Part shown: piece after piece, positions 14,681 through 22,659 of the stretch
How positions within the stretch are numbered: position 1 is the first letter of the stretch
Layout: every line of letters starts with the position of its first letter
From: JBDTRY01 sp039931435
GTDB lineage: Bacteria; Acidobacteriota; Thermoanaerobaculia; Gp7-AA8
Reading direction: 5' to 3'
NCBI GenBank assembly: GCA_039931435.1
Contig: JBDTRY010000024.1
Location: forward strand, 1 to 29,018
DNA: 29,018 nucleotides
Translations under genes and position numbers: made by a program
Notes under the pieces: model-generated
The model's database searches: none
The model's input: the letters and a program-made list of their open reading frames with translations, nothing else
What the model was told of the DNA's origin: nothing

Positions 14681-16000
14681 ATGAAACCAGTCATCCGTTA
14701 CGTAATCGGAATCGTCGTCATTCTCATCCTCGCCGCAGGAGCCTGGAGCTTCGTGAAGAGCCGCCGCGCTTCCGGGCAGGAGACTTTCAAGACGGTCCCC
14801 GTCGATCGCGGAGTCATCACCCAGAGCGTGACGGCCACCGGCTCGCTTTCAGCGTTCACAACCGTTCAGGTGGGCAGCCAGGTCTCCGGCGTGATCTCGG
14901 CCCTTTACGCCGATTTCAACAGCCCCGTGAAAAAAGGGCAACTCCTCGCTGAGATCGATCCCACACCATTTCAGGCCCAGGTCGAACAGAAACAGGCCCA
15001 GCTCAGAAAAGCGGTGGTCGACCTGCAGAACGCGAAGATCAATCTCACCCGCCAGGAGCGGCTCGTGGCGGCGGGGATCGTTGCCAGGGCCGACCTTGAC
15101 GGTTTCATGGCCGCATACAAGTCCGCGCAGGCTGACCGCGATCTGCAGCAGGCTTCTCTCGATCAGACGCTGACCAGTTTGAAATACACGAAGATCGTAT
15201 CCCCCATCGACGGCGTCGTCGCCGAACGACAATATGACGTTGGCCAGACCGTGGCCGCCTCCTTCCAGGCCCCGACGCTGTTCACCATTGCCCAGGACCT
15301 CACAAAGATGCAATTGCAGGCAGACGTCGACCAGTCCGACATCGGCCGCGTGGAGGTCGGACAACTGGCACATTTCAACGTCGACGCCTACCCGGAGGAA
15401 GACTTCACCGGGAAGATCACGGAGATTCGCCTCAACGCCACCGAGAACCAGAACGTCATCACTTACCCGGTAATCATCCAGGTCCCGAACCCCGATCTAC
15501 GGCTGCGCCCCAAGATGACGGCGAATGTGACCATCGACATCGCCACGGTGCGGAACGCACTGCGCATCCCCAGTGCCGCGCTCAGGTTCAAGCCCGAGGA
15601 CACCGATCTCAAGCAGCCTCGAAATGCCGCTGCCGGGCAAAACACTTCCGCCACGGCCGGCGGGCGTGGGAACACCGCCACCGCCAGCCCCGAAGGCGGT
15701 GGAGGGCGAAGGAGCGGCTCCGGATCGCGGGGAGGAAGCGTCCGTGGTGGTCGTGGCGGAGTCCGGGCCATCAACGGGGCAGCACAGGCTCCCGTAGCCA
15801 CAGCGGTCGTCTACACGACCAATGAGAAAGGCGAGCTGCAGCCCGTGAACATTCGAACCGGAATCAGCGATGGTCGCGTTACGGAGGTGCTTGGCGGTCC
15901 GCTCAGCGCCGGCGACAGAGTCGTCACCGGCAAATCCACGGCAAAGGCAGCAGAATCGACGGGCCGGCCTCCGAGAGTTCCCGGGGGCGGACGCTTCTGA
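14681..16000 (+). CDS. Periplasmic adaptor of a MacAB-type efflux pump (HlyD/MFP family)
   Basis: A 439-residue membrane-fusion protein that should link the inner-membrane ABC transporter to an outer-membrane channel. Residues 6-25 form a single N-terminal membrane anchor. A lipoyl half-motif (GSLSAFTTVQVGSQVSGVI, 54-72) is followed by a coiled hairpin (about 96-168, QAQVEQKQAQLRKAVVDLQ and TRQERLVAAGI), the second lipoyl half (VSPIDGVVAERQYDVGQTV) and a beta-barrel domain (about 205-295). Residues about 319-370 are an unusual Gly/Arg/Ser-rich insert within the membrane-proximal domain, which resumes at ATAVVYTTNEKGEL. The ATG at 14681 has GGAG five bases upstream. The stop shares one base with the start of the ATPase gene (TGATG), so the two are translationally coupled. 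Substrate unknown. No outer-membrane TolC gene is present here. Confidence 0.9.
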   Translation: MKPVIRYVIGIVVILILAAGAWSFVKSRRASGQETFKTVPVDRGVITQSVTATGSLSAFTTVQVGSQVSGVISALYADFNSPVKKGQLLAEIDPTPFQAQVEQKQAQLRKAVVDLQNAKINLTRQERLVAAGIVARADLDGFMAAYKSAQADRDLQQASLDQTLTSLKYTKIVSPIDGVVAERQYDVGQTVAASFQAPTLFTIAQDLTKMQLQADVDQSDIGRVEVGQLAHFNVDAYPEEDFTGKITEIRLNATENQNVITYPVIIQVPNPDLRLRPKMTANVTIDIATVRNALRIPSAALRFKPEDTDLKQPRNAAAGQNTSATAGGRGNTATASPEGGGGRRSGSGSRGGSVRGGRGGVRAINGAAQAPVATAVVYTTNEKGELQPVNIRTGISDGRVTEVLGGPLSAGDRVVTGKSTAKAAESTGRPPRVPGGGRF

Positions 16001-16707
16001 TGCAACCGGTCATCGAGATCCGGGACCTGGTGAAGGTCTACAACATGGGGGAAGTCGAAGTTCCTGTTCTCCACGGCCTCAATCTGACCGTGGAACCGGG
16101 AGAGTTCGTAGCCATCATGGGCCCGTCAGGATCGGGGAAGTCGACTCTGATGAACATCATCGGCTCGCTGGACCGCCCCACGAAGGGAAGCTATTTCCTC
16201 AGTGGCATCGACGTCGGAAAACTCGATCGGAATGAGCGCGCCGAGGTCCGGAACTCGAAGATCGGATTCGTCTTTCAGAGCTTCAACCTGCTGGCACGGA
16301 CCTCCGCGCTGGAAAATGTGGAATTGCCGATGATCTACAACGACGAGGCGCTGAGCAGTGAAGAACGAGCCAGACGAGCTCTGGGCTCACTGCGCCGGGT
16401 CGGTCTCGAAGGACGGGAAAAGCACTATCCGTCACAGCTCTCCGGGGGACAGCAACAGCGCGTGGCCATCGCCCGCGCTCTGGTCACCGACCCGGAACTC
16501 GTCCTCGCCGATGAACCTACCGGCAATCTCGATTCGCGCACTTCCGAGGAGATCATGTCCTTGTTTCAGGAACTGAACGACTCCGGGAAAACAATCGTGC
16601 TCATCACCCACGAGCAGGACGTTGCCAGCCACGCCAAAAGGGTCGTGCACATTCTGGACGGGCTCATTCAGAGCGACGAACAGATCAGGCAGAGACGAGC
16701 ATCATAA
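16000..16707 (+). CDS. ABC transporter ATPase, MacB/LolD type
   Basis: A 235-residue nucleotide-binding subunit of a mechanotransmission ABC transporter. Walker A is GPSGSGKST (41-49), the Q loop lies near FVFQSFNLL (90-98), the signature is LSGGQQQR (147-154), Walker B is LVLADEP (167-173) with the D loop GNLDS following, and the H-loop His is 204 in LITHEQD. The segment FNLLARTSALENVELPMIY is characteristic of the MacB/LolD/FtsE group. In E. coli MacB the ATPase and permease are fused; here they are separate genes, as in many bacteria. The gene overlaps the adaptor stop by one base and is followed after seven bases by its permease, so it is part of one operon. Confidence 0.93.
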   Translation: MQPVIEIRDLVKVYNMGEVEVPVLHGLNLTVEPGEFVAIMGPSGSGKSTLMNIIGSLDRPTKGSYFLSGIDVGKLDRNERAEVRNSKIGFVFQSFNLLARTSALENVELPMIYNDEALSSEERARRALGSLRRVGLEGREKHYPSQLSGGQQQRVAIARALVTDPELVLADEPTGNLDSRTSEEIMSLFQELNDSGKTIVLITHEQDVASHAKRVVHILDGLIQSDEQIRQRRAS

Positions 16708-16714
16708 GAAAATC

Positions 16715-17944
16715 ATGAAAGCATCCGTCCTCCGATTCAAGAATATCGCCCGCGTGGGATTGAAGGCCATCCTCCGAAACAAGCTGCGTTCTTCTCTGAC
16801 CATGCTCGGAATCATCATCGGCGTGGCCTGCGTGATCACCATGGTGGCCGTGGGCACGGGGGCATCGAATTCCGTGAAAGCGACCATCAATTCACTGGGT
16901 TCGAACTTCATCATGATTCTGCCCGGGACTTCCACGCAATCGGGCGCGCGGATCTTCTCCGGACAATCGACCTTGACTCCGGAAGACGCTCAGGCAATCC
17001 GCACGGAGTGTCCCTCCGTTTCCTATGTCTCTCCCGGTACCCGATCCAGCGGTCAGGTCGTGGCCGGGGAATTGAACTGGGCCACATCGATCTACGGAAC
17101 GGACGTCGACTATCCGTTCATTCGCTCATGGAATGTTGCCGATGGCTCGTATTTCACGGACGTCGATGTTCGCTCGTCGTCGAAAGTGGCCGTGCTGGGC
17201 AAGACCGTGGCCGACAACCTCTTTATCAACCAGACTCCGCTCGGTCAGGTCATTCGCATCAAGAACGTTCCCTTCCGCGTGGTGGGAGTTCTCGAAGAGA
17301 AGGGAGGAAACTCCATGGGACAGGACCAGGACGATCAGATCCTCGTGCCCTACACGACAGCGATGAAGCGGCTGATGGGAACCCCGCGCCTGAATCTGAT
17401 CTACGCTTCCGCGTCGTCGCCCACCGCGGTCCGCGATGCCATGGACCAGATCGAGGGACTGCTGCGGCAGCGCCACCGCACAGGGCGGGGCGAGGACGCC
17501 GACTTCATGCTCCGTTCGCAGGAAGAAATCGCATCGAGCGCCGAGCAGACCACGCGCACTCTTTCGATTCTGCTCGGGTCGGTGGCGGCAATTTCGCTGC
17601 TGGTGGGCGGGATCGGAATCATGAACATCATGCTCGTCTCCGTGACGGAGCGAACGCGTGAGATCGGCATCCGCCTGGCCATCGGGGCGAAGGGCCGGCA
17701 TGTGTTGCTTCAGTTTCTTCTCGAAGCCATCACTCTTTCCATCGTCGGAGGGTGCCTGGGGGTGATTCTGGGCATTGCCGTCTCCAGAATCGTGGCTCAC
17801 TTCACCGGCTGGCCGGTGGAGGTCACTGTCTTGTCGGTAGTCATTTCCTTCTGTTTTGCGGCCAGTATTGGCATCTTCTTCGGCTATTACCCGGCCCGCA
17901 AGGCCGCCCAGCTCGATCCGATCGAAGCTCTGCGATACGAGTAA
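16715..17944 (+). CDS. ABC transporter permease, MacB/FtsX type
   Basis: A 409-residue permease with the MacB layout: a membrane-proximal N-terminal helix (RFKNIARVGLKAILRNKLRS), TM1 at about 25-46, a large periplasmic MacB_PCD domain (about 50-280) and a C-terminal FtsX domain with three membrane segments (about 284-308, 333-360 and 370-391). The coupling segment TERTREIGIRLAIGAKG (311-327) contacts the ATPase, and YYPARKAAQLDPIEALRYE is the typical end. The ATG at 16715 starts the conserved N-terminus; only a weak AAGAAA precedes it, consistent with coupling to the ATPase gene seven bases upstream. It should use ATP-driven movement of the periplasmic domain to push a substrate through the adaptor. 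Candidates in the family include macrolides, peptides and lipids; nothing here decides between them. Confidence 0.92.
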   Translation: MKASVLRFKNIARVGLKAILRNKLRSSLTMLGIIIGVACVITMVAVGTGASNSVKATINSLGSNFIMILPGTSTQSGARIFSGQSTLTPEDAQAIRTECPSVSYVSPGTRSSGQVVAGELNWATSIYGTDVDYPFIRSWNVADGSYFTDVDVRSSSKVAVLGKTVADNLFINQTPLGQVIRIKNVPFRVVGVLEEKGGNSMGQDQDDQILVPYTTAMKRLMGTPRLNLIYASASSPTAVRDAMDQIEGLLRQRHRTGRGEDADFMLRSQEEIASSAEQTTRTLSILLGSVAAISLLVGGIGIMNIMLVSVTERTREIGIRLAIGAKGRHVLLQFLLEAITLSIVGGCLGVILGIAVSRIVAHFTGWPVEVTVLSVVISFCFAASIGIFFGYYPARKAAQLDPIEALRYE

Positions 17945-18095
17945 CTCCCCGCACTCTGGCACTTTCCCTGCAAAGTACTACCTCCCTGCCCAGTCGCGCC
18001 GCAGCGAATCACTCAGCAATGGCACTCGACGCGTCTGAATGCTCGACGAAAAGTGTCTGCACTGGTCACGGAAATCGTCAGGAAAGTGGGTTGGA

Positions 18096-18488
18096 GTGGC
18101 TTTGGAAGGACAACAGCAGGCACTGGTCGTCGACGATGACCCCCAGATCCGGCGATTGCTGGAACGAATCCTCTCTCGCGACCACTTCGCAGTCGAGGAA
18201 GCGAGCGACGGAGTCGAAGCCCTGGAGAAGATTGAGCAGCACAGTTTCGATGTCATCCTGCTCGATCTGATGATGCCCCGCATGGACGGATTCGAAGTCG
18301 TCCGCCGGCTCCAGTCCATGGCCCCCGAGCTGACACGCCGCACCATCGTCATCACCGCATTTCCCGAGAAAGCCTACGAGGCCCTCGGAAAGATCTGCAA
18401 AGTGGTCTCCAAACCATTCGACATCATGCTGCTTCGTCAGGTCGTCGAGGACTGCGTGAACGGCGGGCCGCAGATTCTCCCCTGCTAG
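18096..18488 (+). CDS. Single-domain response regulator (CheY-like receiver), 1
   Basis: A receiver-only protein of about 130 residues with no output domain. The acidic cluster is DDD in ALVVDDDPQ, the phospho-acceptor is Asp57 in VILLDLMMPRMDG, the switch Thr is in IVITAFPE and the conserved Lys in VVSKPFD. The start is unsure. I give the GTG at 18096; a TTG at 18102 has GGAG five bases upstream, and an ATG at 18039 would add 19 residues without a ribosome site. It resembles the receiver encoded convergently at 18670 (shared patterns SRDHF/SREHF and DGFEV/NGFEV), so the two probably arose by duplication. No kinase gene is adjacent, so its phosphodonor lies elsewhere. Confidence 0.85.
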   Translation: MALEGQQQALVVDDDPQIRRLLERILSRDHFAVEEASDGVEALEKIEQHSFDVILLDLMMPRMDGFEVVRRLQSMAPELTRRTIVITAFPEKAYEALGKICKVVSKPFDIMLLRQVVEDCVNGGPQILPC

Positions 18489-18541
18489 GATTCTGCGCGG
18501 CAGAAACGCCCGACCGCGAGAGAGTGGAGCGGCGAGTCCAG

Positions 18542-18597
18542 ATTCGATCCGATTCGAGCGAGCATAGTGGTTCTATGTGACGAGAATCGGGTCGAAT
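18542..18597. terminator. Hairpin between convergent receiver genes, possible bidirectional terminator
   Basis: Bases 18542-18555 (ATTCGATCCGATTC) pair with 18584-18597 (GAATCGGGTCGAAT) over 14 positions with one G-U. An inner CATAG/CTATG stem (18563-18567 with 18573-18577) closes on a five-base loop. There is no T run, so intrinsic termination is not certain. Its position between two converging genes suits a terminator or RNA-end stabiliser. Confidence 0.4.
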
Positions 18598-18669
18598 GTG
18601 GGCCGCCGATCCGCTTTCGCAGCAGGGCGCCTTTCTGCCGCGTAGACTCCAAGGAGCCAGCGTCCGCTC

Positions 18670-19128
18670 TCAGCCGGTCGTTGAGCGAACCGACGGGCCC
18701 TGCATCTTCCCGGGCATCGTCGCCATCGATGCGGCAGCAATTCGACTGGTGCGATCGGCACCGGTGCACTGCGCGATCATGGGCAGAAGATCGGCGCGCA
18801 TCAACGGTTTCGCCAGGACGCCGTGAACGGCGAACTCTCCGACACAGGCAACGGTGGAAGGAGATGCACCGGTGACGATGATCACCTTCTTCAAAATGGC
18901 AGGGTGCAATGCCTTCAGCTCGCGCAGCACCTCGAAACCATTCAGCCTGGGCAGGAGAAGGTCGAGTAGAACCGCAGAGTACCAGTTGCGCTTGATGAAC
19001 CTCAAAGCCTCGTCACCGTCGCGGGCCACATCCACGGAAAAATGCTCGCGAGAGAGAACGGACCGAAGGTCTTCGACGGCGATTTCGTCGTGATCGGCGA
19101 TCAGCAGGGGGCGTAGCGAGAAGGGCAA
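18670..19128 (-). CDS. Single-domain response regulator (CheY-like receiver), 2
   Basis: A receiver-only protein of about 152 residues. The acidic pocket reads DHD (Asp12, His13, Asp14) instead of the usual adjacent DD, the phospho-acceptor is Asp56 in VLLDLLLPRLNG, the switch Thr is 86 in IIVTGAS and Lys108 lies in LAKPL. Residues about 121-152 form a tail rich in Ala, Ser, Thr and Met with no recognised domain. A TTG at 19128 is chosen because GGAGGG sits six bases upstream; a GTG at 19146 and a TTG at 19149 are in frame but have no ribosome site. The nearest relative in view is the receiver at 18096, encoded toward it. Phosphorylation is probable, though the changed acidic pocket could alter magnesium binding. 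Partner unknown. Confidence 0.8.
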   Translation of the reverse strand: MPFSLRPLLIADHDEIAVEDLRSVLSREHFSVDVARDGDEALRFIKRNWYSAVLLDLLLPRLNGFEVLRELKALHPAILKKVIIVTGASPSTVACVGEFAVHGVLAKPLMRADLLPMIAQCTGADRTSRIAAASMATMPGKMQGPSVRSTTG

Positions 19129-19293
19129 CTGGATCCCTCCGCACACCAATCTAAATCCGAATTTGCACGTTTACAAGGAGCGGAAACGGAGAATCGAGCC
19201 AAACCCCGATCAGATTCCCCGATCATGGCGTCCCGATGCAGCGTCGAGGAGGGATCCCCTGCGCGCGCGTCAGGACGGCCGGAGTTCTACGAG

Positions 19294-19322
19294 CGAGAGA
19301 ACCCCTTGCTTCGCTTCGGGAT
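19294..19322 (-). repeat. Decayed arm of the TGTCATCC repeat family
   Basis: The end TTGCTTCGCTTCGGGATGA matches the right arm at 14179-14212 apart from short gaps. It lies in the otherwise empty 280-base region upstream of the NHL gene. No complete partner arm is present, though GGAGGGATCC about 50 bases to the left may be a remnant. Confidence 0.45.
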
Positions 19323-19409
19323 GAGGCGCGCTCGGTAACCGTCTGCCTGGGCCGGGCGTACAGCACCGTTTGCCCACGATTGGTATCTCATTCGCAAATA
19401 ACTAAATAC

Positions 19410-20528
19410 ATGGAAGGTCCGAGCCGCTGGCGCCATATCGTTCTCGCCGTATTGACCACCTCGGGGTTGACGCTGATTGCAATCCCGGCGTGGGCGCAGA
19501 ACCTTGTGATCACCACGCTAGCCGGAACGGCACCCACCTCCGGATATGCCGACGGACCCGGCAGGACCGCTTCGTTTTTCCTTCCCACCTCCGTGGCAGC
19601 CGATTCGCAAGGGAATGTGTTTGTCGCGGATGCCGCGAATCAGCTCATCCGTCGCATCGACGTCCAGGGCATCGTGAGCACGCTGGCAGGTGTTGCGGGT
19701 GAAACCGGAGAAAATGACGGTGCGGCGAACTCGGCACACTTCCGCAATCCCAACGGCGTGGCCGTGGACAGAGTGGGAAACGTCTTCGTCGCGGACACCG
19801 ACAACTGCACCATCCGAAGAATTGGCCTCGACGGTCTGGTGTCGACGCTCGCCGGTACCGCCGGATCATGCGGGTCCACGGACGGCTCCGGGCCCGTTGC
19901 TAGCTTCGGTCATCCGACTGGTCTCGTGGTCGATGGTGACGGAACGATTTTTGTCGCGGACCGTTCAAATCACGCCATACGCAGGATTACCAGCGATCGC
20001 TTCGTCTCCACGTTCGCGGGCAGCCCCGGACAGCCGGGATCCGTTGATGGCCGGCGCCTCGAAGCCCGATTCGCGTTTCCCTTTTCCATCACGATTGACC
20101 GCACCGGAAATCTCTATGTGCCGGACACGAGCAGCCACACCATTCGCCGCATCTCGCTGGACGGAACGGTGACGACGTTCTGCGGAACACCCGATGTGCG
20201 CGGTGCCATGGACGGACCCTGCACAGCGGCCCGCTTCGATCATCCGTCTTCCCTGGCGTTCGACGACCTTGGAAATTTGTACGTAGCAGAGTCGGAAGGG
20301 GAAACGATTCGCAGAATCTCGCCCGATGGGAACGTCTCCTCTGTGGCCGGAGTGACGGGATTGCCCGGTTATCGCGACGGGCTGGGTTCTGCGGCGATCT
20401 TCTCGCATCCGTTCGGGCTTGCCGTCGCCCCGGATGGCTCTGTGATCATCGCCGACACGTTCAACCAGTCCGTTCGCAGCGGCTCGGCCGTGCCGACGTC
20501 ATCGCGGCGTCGTCCGGCTCATCGCTGA
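19410..20528 (+). CDS. Secreted NHL-repeat beta-propeller protein
   Basis: A 372-residue exported protein. Residues 1-30 are a Sec signal peptide (RWRHIVLAVLTTSGLTLIA, cleavage after AWA). The rest is six NHL-type repeats of about 52-57 residues, each with a strand like VSTLAGTAG, a DG...A.F hinge, a GVAVD/GLVVD strand, G.NVFVAD and an N..IRRI helix-turn. Six repeats fit a closed six-bladed propeller. No catalytic or anchoring domain follows; the last 16 residues are basic and low complexity (GSAVPTSSRRRPAHR). The ATG at 19410 begins the signal peptide; there is no Shine-Dalgarno sequence, and the frame is open to 19236 without signal character. Such propellers usually bind proteins, glycans or RNA. 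Binding partner unknown. It converges with the ABC-2 permease, 16 bases apart. Confidence 0.85.
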   Translation: MEGPSRWRHIVLAVLTTSGLTLIAIPAWAQNLVITTLAGTAPTSGYADGPGRTASFFLPTSVAADSQGNVFVADAANQLIRRIDVQGIVSTLAGVAGETGENDGAANSAHFRNPNGVAVDRVGNVFVADTDNCTIRRIGLDGLVSTLAGTAGSCGSTDGSGPVASFGHPTGLVVDGDGTIFVADRSNHAIRRITSDRFVSTFAGSPGQPGSVDGRRLEARFAFPFSITIDRTGNLYVPDTSSHTIRRISLDGTVTTFCGTPDVRGAMDGPCTAARFDHPSSLAFDDLGNLYVAESEGETIRRISPDGNVSSVAGVTGLPGYRDGLGSAAIFSHPFGLAVAPDGSVIIADTFNQSVRSGSAVPTSSRRRPAHR

Positions 20529-20544
20529 TCCTCCAGCTCGCCTC

Positions 20545-21579
20545 TCAGCGCCACCGGAAAATACGCAGGGCGATCGCGAACGAGAGGAGCCCCCAGACGA
20601 GGAGGACTGCCAATTGAGGAAGAAGGCTGGACATCGCTGCCCCTTCATTCATCACTCCCCGAAGGGCCTCATTGAGCGCCGTCAACGGAAGGGCACGGAT
20701 AAAAGGTTGAGCCGCGTCCGGAAATCGTTGCGCTGAGAAGAAGACCCCGGAGACGACCCACATCGGCAGCATGACCAGGTTCATCAGGCCGCTCACGCCT
20801 TCGACGGTCTCGGCGCGTGCGGCAACGAGAAGTCCCATCCCGGCGAAAGTCATCGCACCGAGGAGACTGATCAGCGCCAGCAGAATCAGTGACCCGCGCA
20901 CGGCAACGCCGAATACGAGCCAGCCGAATCCAACCAGTGTCACTACCTCGAACACCAGGAAGAAGAGCCGCGAGATGATCTGGGCCAGAAGAAACTGGCT
21001 GCGGCGCATGGGTGTGGCCACGAGCCGCTTGAGCAGTTTGCGGTTCCGGGCAGTGACGATCGAGAATCCCACGCCCCACATCCCCGTACCCATCAGATTC
21101 AATCCGAGCAGTCCGGGAATCAGAAAGTCTATGTAACGCGATCCCCGCTCTACGACGTGAACATCCTGTGTAGCCACGGGGTCGCGGCGCCCCGCAGCGC
21201 GTTGCAAAGCCGTATCTGCTTCCAACCTTGCTGAACGGGAATCCGGCCTGGTGGCGTCGTAGTGATAAACCACCGGGGCAGCCGGATCGACCAGAAGCGA
21301 AATTTTTCCCGACCGGAGACCTGCCTCTCCCTCACCGCGTTGATAGATGCGCGCCAGGAGTGCCCCGGAGGCGTTGAGTTGTGCGGCCGCAGCACGGGCA
21401 CCCGATCCGGCGACAACACCGATCGGAATGCGGTCCGGCAGCTTTTCCCGGAAAGCGAATCCGAGACCGAGTGCCAGGAGCAACGGGAAGGCGAAGACCC
21501 AGAAAAGCGCCTCCGGAGTACGCACGAATTCCCGTGTTCGGGCCAGTGTCAACTCCAAGAGCGGCGAGCGTCTACTCAT
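20545..21579 (-). CDS. ABC-2 type transporter permease
   Basis: A 344-residue membrane subunit of an exporter. Residues 24-43 form TM1 (LFWVFAFPLLLALGLGFAF). A periplasmic domain (about 45-145) follows, then five more hydrophobic segments in the C-terminal half, including the ABC-2 coupling region RNRKLLKRLVATPMRRSQFLLAQ and the conserved LMNLVMLPMWVVSGVFFSAQRFP segment. This is the ABC2_membrane_3 or DrrB/YhhJ-like layout. The ATG at 21579 lies inside the 3' end of the ATPase gene (eight-base overlap), so the two are coupled. With the ATPase it should form an exporter of drugs, lipids or polysaccharide precursors; no substrate clue is present. Confidence 0.9.
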   Translation of the reverse strand: MSRRSPLLELTLARTREFVRTPEALFWVFAFPLLLALGLGFAFREKLPDRIPIGVVAGSGARAAAAQLNASGALLARIYQRGEGEAGLRSGKISLLVDPAAPVVYHYDATRPDSRSARLEADTALQRAAGRRDPVATQDVHVVERGSRYIDFLIPGLLGLNLMGTGMWGVGFSIVTARNRKLLKRLVATPMRRSQFLLAQIISRLFFLVFEVVTLVGFGWLVFGVAVRGSLILLALISLLGAMTFAGMGLLVAARAETVEGVSGLMNLVMLPMWVVSGVFFSAQRFPDAAQPFIRALPLTALNEALRGVMNEGAAMSSLLPQLAVLLVWGLLSFAIALRIFRWR

Positions 21580-22537
21580 CGCGTAACTCCCGCCCGGTCA
21601 AGGCCACGAACACATCCTCCAGCGTGGCCTGATGCGTGGAGAGCGTCAGCAAGTGAGACGTAGACTCTTCCATCAACGCCAGCAGCGCCGGTACGGCCCG
21701 GGCAATGTCCTCGACCGTCAGCAACCAGATCGACCCTCGCGTCTTGACGCTGCGGACACCGGGAAGGGCCTCGAACCGTTCTGACTGTAGAGGAGGATGG
21801 CAGGTGAACTCCACGATGTTCGGTGCGTCGAGCGAGGCGATGAGCTCCGCCGGTGTGCCCAGGGCGATGAGACGACCGTGATCCACCACCGCGATGCGAT
21901 CGCACAGTCGCTGCGCTTCGTCCATGTAGTGCGTGGTGAGAAGAATCGAACCGTCCCTTTCTCGAAACCGGGCGATCTGCTCCCAAAGCTCGAGCCGGCT
22001 TTGCGGATCCAGTCCTGTGGTTGGTTCGTCGAGGAAGAGGATGTCCGGGTCTCCAACGAGAGCCGTGGCCACCGCAAGCCGCTGGCGCTGCCCGCCGGAA
22101 AGCTTGCCTACTCTGGCATTACGCTTTTCCTCCAGGGAGAGCTGGACCAGCAGATCCTCCGGCTCGCGGCCTGACCGGTAGAACGAGCGAAACAACTGTA
22201 GCGTCTCGAACACGGTGAGTTTGTCGTTCAGCTGCGTCTCCTGCAGCGAAATGCCGATACGTTCACGTAGACGACGATCGTCCTCGCCCCAGCGCATGCC
22301 CAGGACCATGACCTCGCCCTCGTCGGACGGGGTCAGACCCTCGAGGATTTCGATGGTCGTCGTTTTCCCGGCGCCGTTCGGTCCCAGAAGCCCGAAGCAC
22401 TCGCCGCGCCGGACCTCGAGATTGAGCCCGTCGACCGCCACCACATCCGCATACCGTTTTCGAAGTCCGCGACATACGAGGGCTGCAGCATTGCCGTTCA
22501 TCATTGGAGAGTTGCCATCTTTGATCCGAGTGCGCAT
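21572..22537 (-). CDS. ABC-2 exporter ATPase (DrrA/NodI/CcmA type)
   Basis: A 321-residue nucleotide-binding subunit. Walker A is GPNGAGKTT (52-60), the Q loop region is GISLQETQL (95-103), the signature is LSGGQRQR (146-153), Walker B is ILFLDEP (166-172) with TTGLDPQ following, and the H-loop is LTTHYMDEA. Residues from about 235 form the accessory C-terminal domain common in DrrA-type ATPases. The ATG at 22537 is 11 bases after an AGGGGAG sequence, a long spacing; an ATG at 22504 would remove 11 residues and also leaves the ATPase fold intact, so the exact start is open. It overlaps its permease by eight bases and is divergent from the RnfD-like gene, with about 120 bases between. Confidence 0.9.
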   Translation of the reverse strand: MRTRIKDGNSPMMNGNAAALVCRGLRKRYADVVAVDGLNLEVRRGECFGLLGPNGAGKTTTIEILEGLTPSDEGEVMVLGMRWGEDDRRLRERIGISLQETQLNDKLTVFETLQLFRSFYRSGREPEDLLVQLSLEEKRNARVGKLSGGQRQRLAVATALVGDPDILFLDEPTTGLDPQSRLELWEQIARFRERDGSILLTTHYMDEAQRLCDRIAVVDHGRLIALGTPAELIASLDAPNIVEFTCHPPLQSERFEALPGVRSVKTRGSIWLLTVEDIARAVPALLALMEESTSHLLTLSTHQATLEDVFVALTGRELRDE

Positions 22538-22659
22538 TATTCACAGAACTCCCCTGCCTGTCGCGGACATCCTCGGGTTATCGGAATGACCCTTTGGCAT
22601 CCTGGCCAGCCCGGTTTTCTTTTTTGCTTTGCCGTGTCTAACTCGGAAAGGAGCGCGTG

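Noticed and set aside
20450..20544. Possible frameshift at the end of the NHL protein
   Set aside because: The C-terminus turns basic and low complexity after the last repeat, but six complete repeats are present and no continuation is seen in the other frames.
22263..22544. GTG frame with a well-spaced AGGGGAG upstream of the ABC ATPase
   Set aside because: It is in a different frame from the ATPase and soon becomes Arg/Gly-rich antisense-like sequence; the Shine-Dalgarno sequence more likely serves the ATPase, though at a long spacing.
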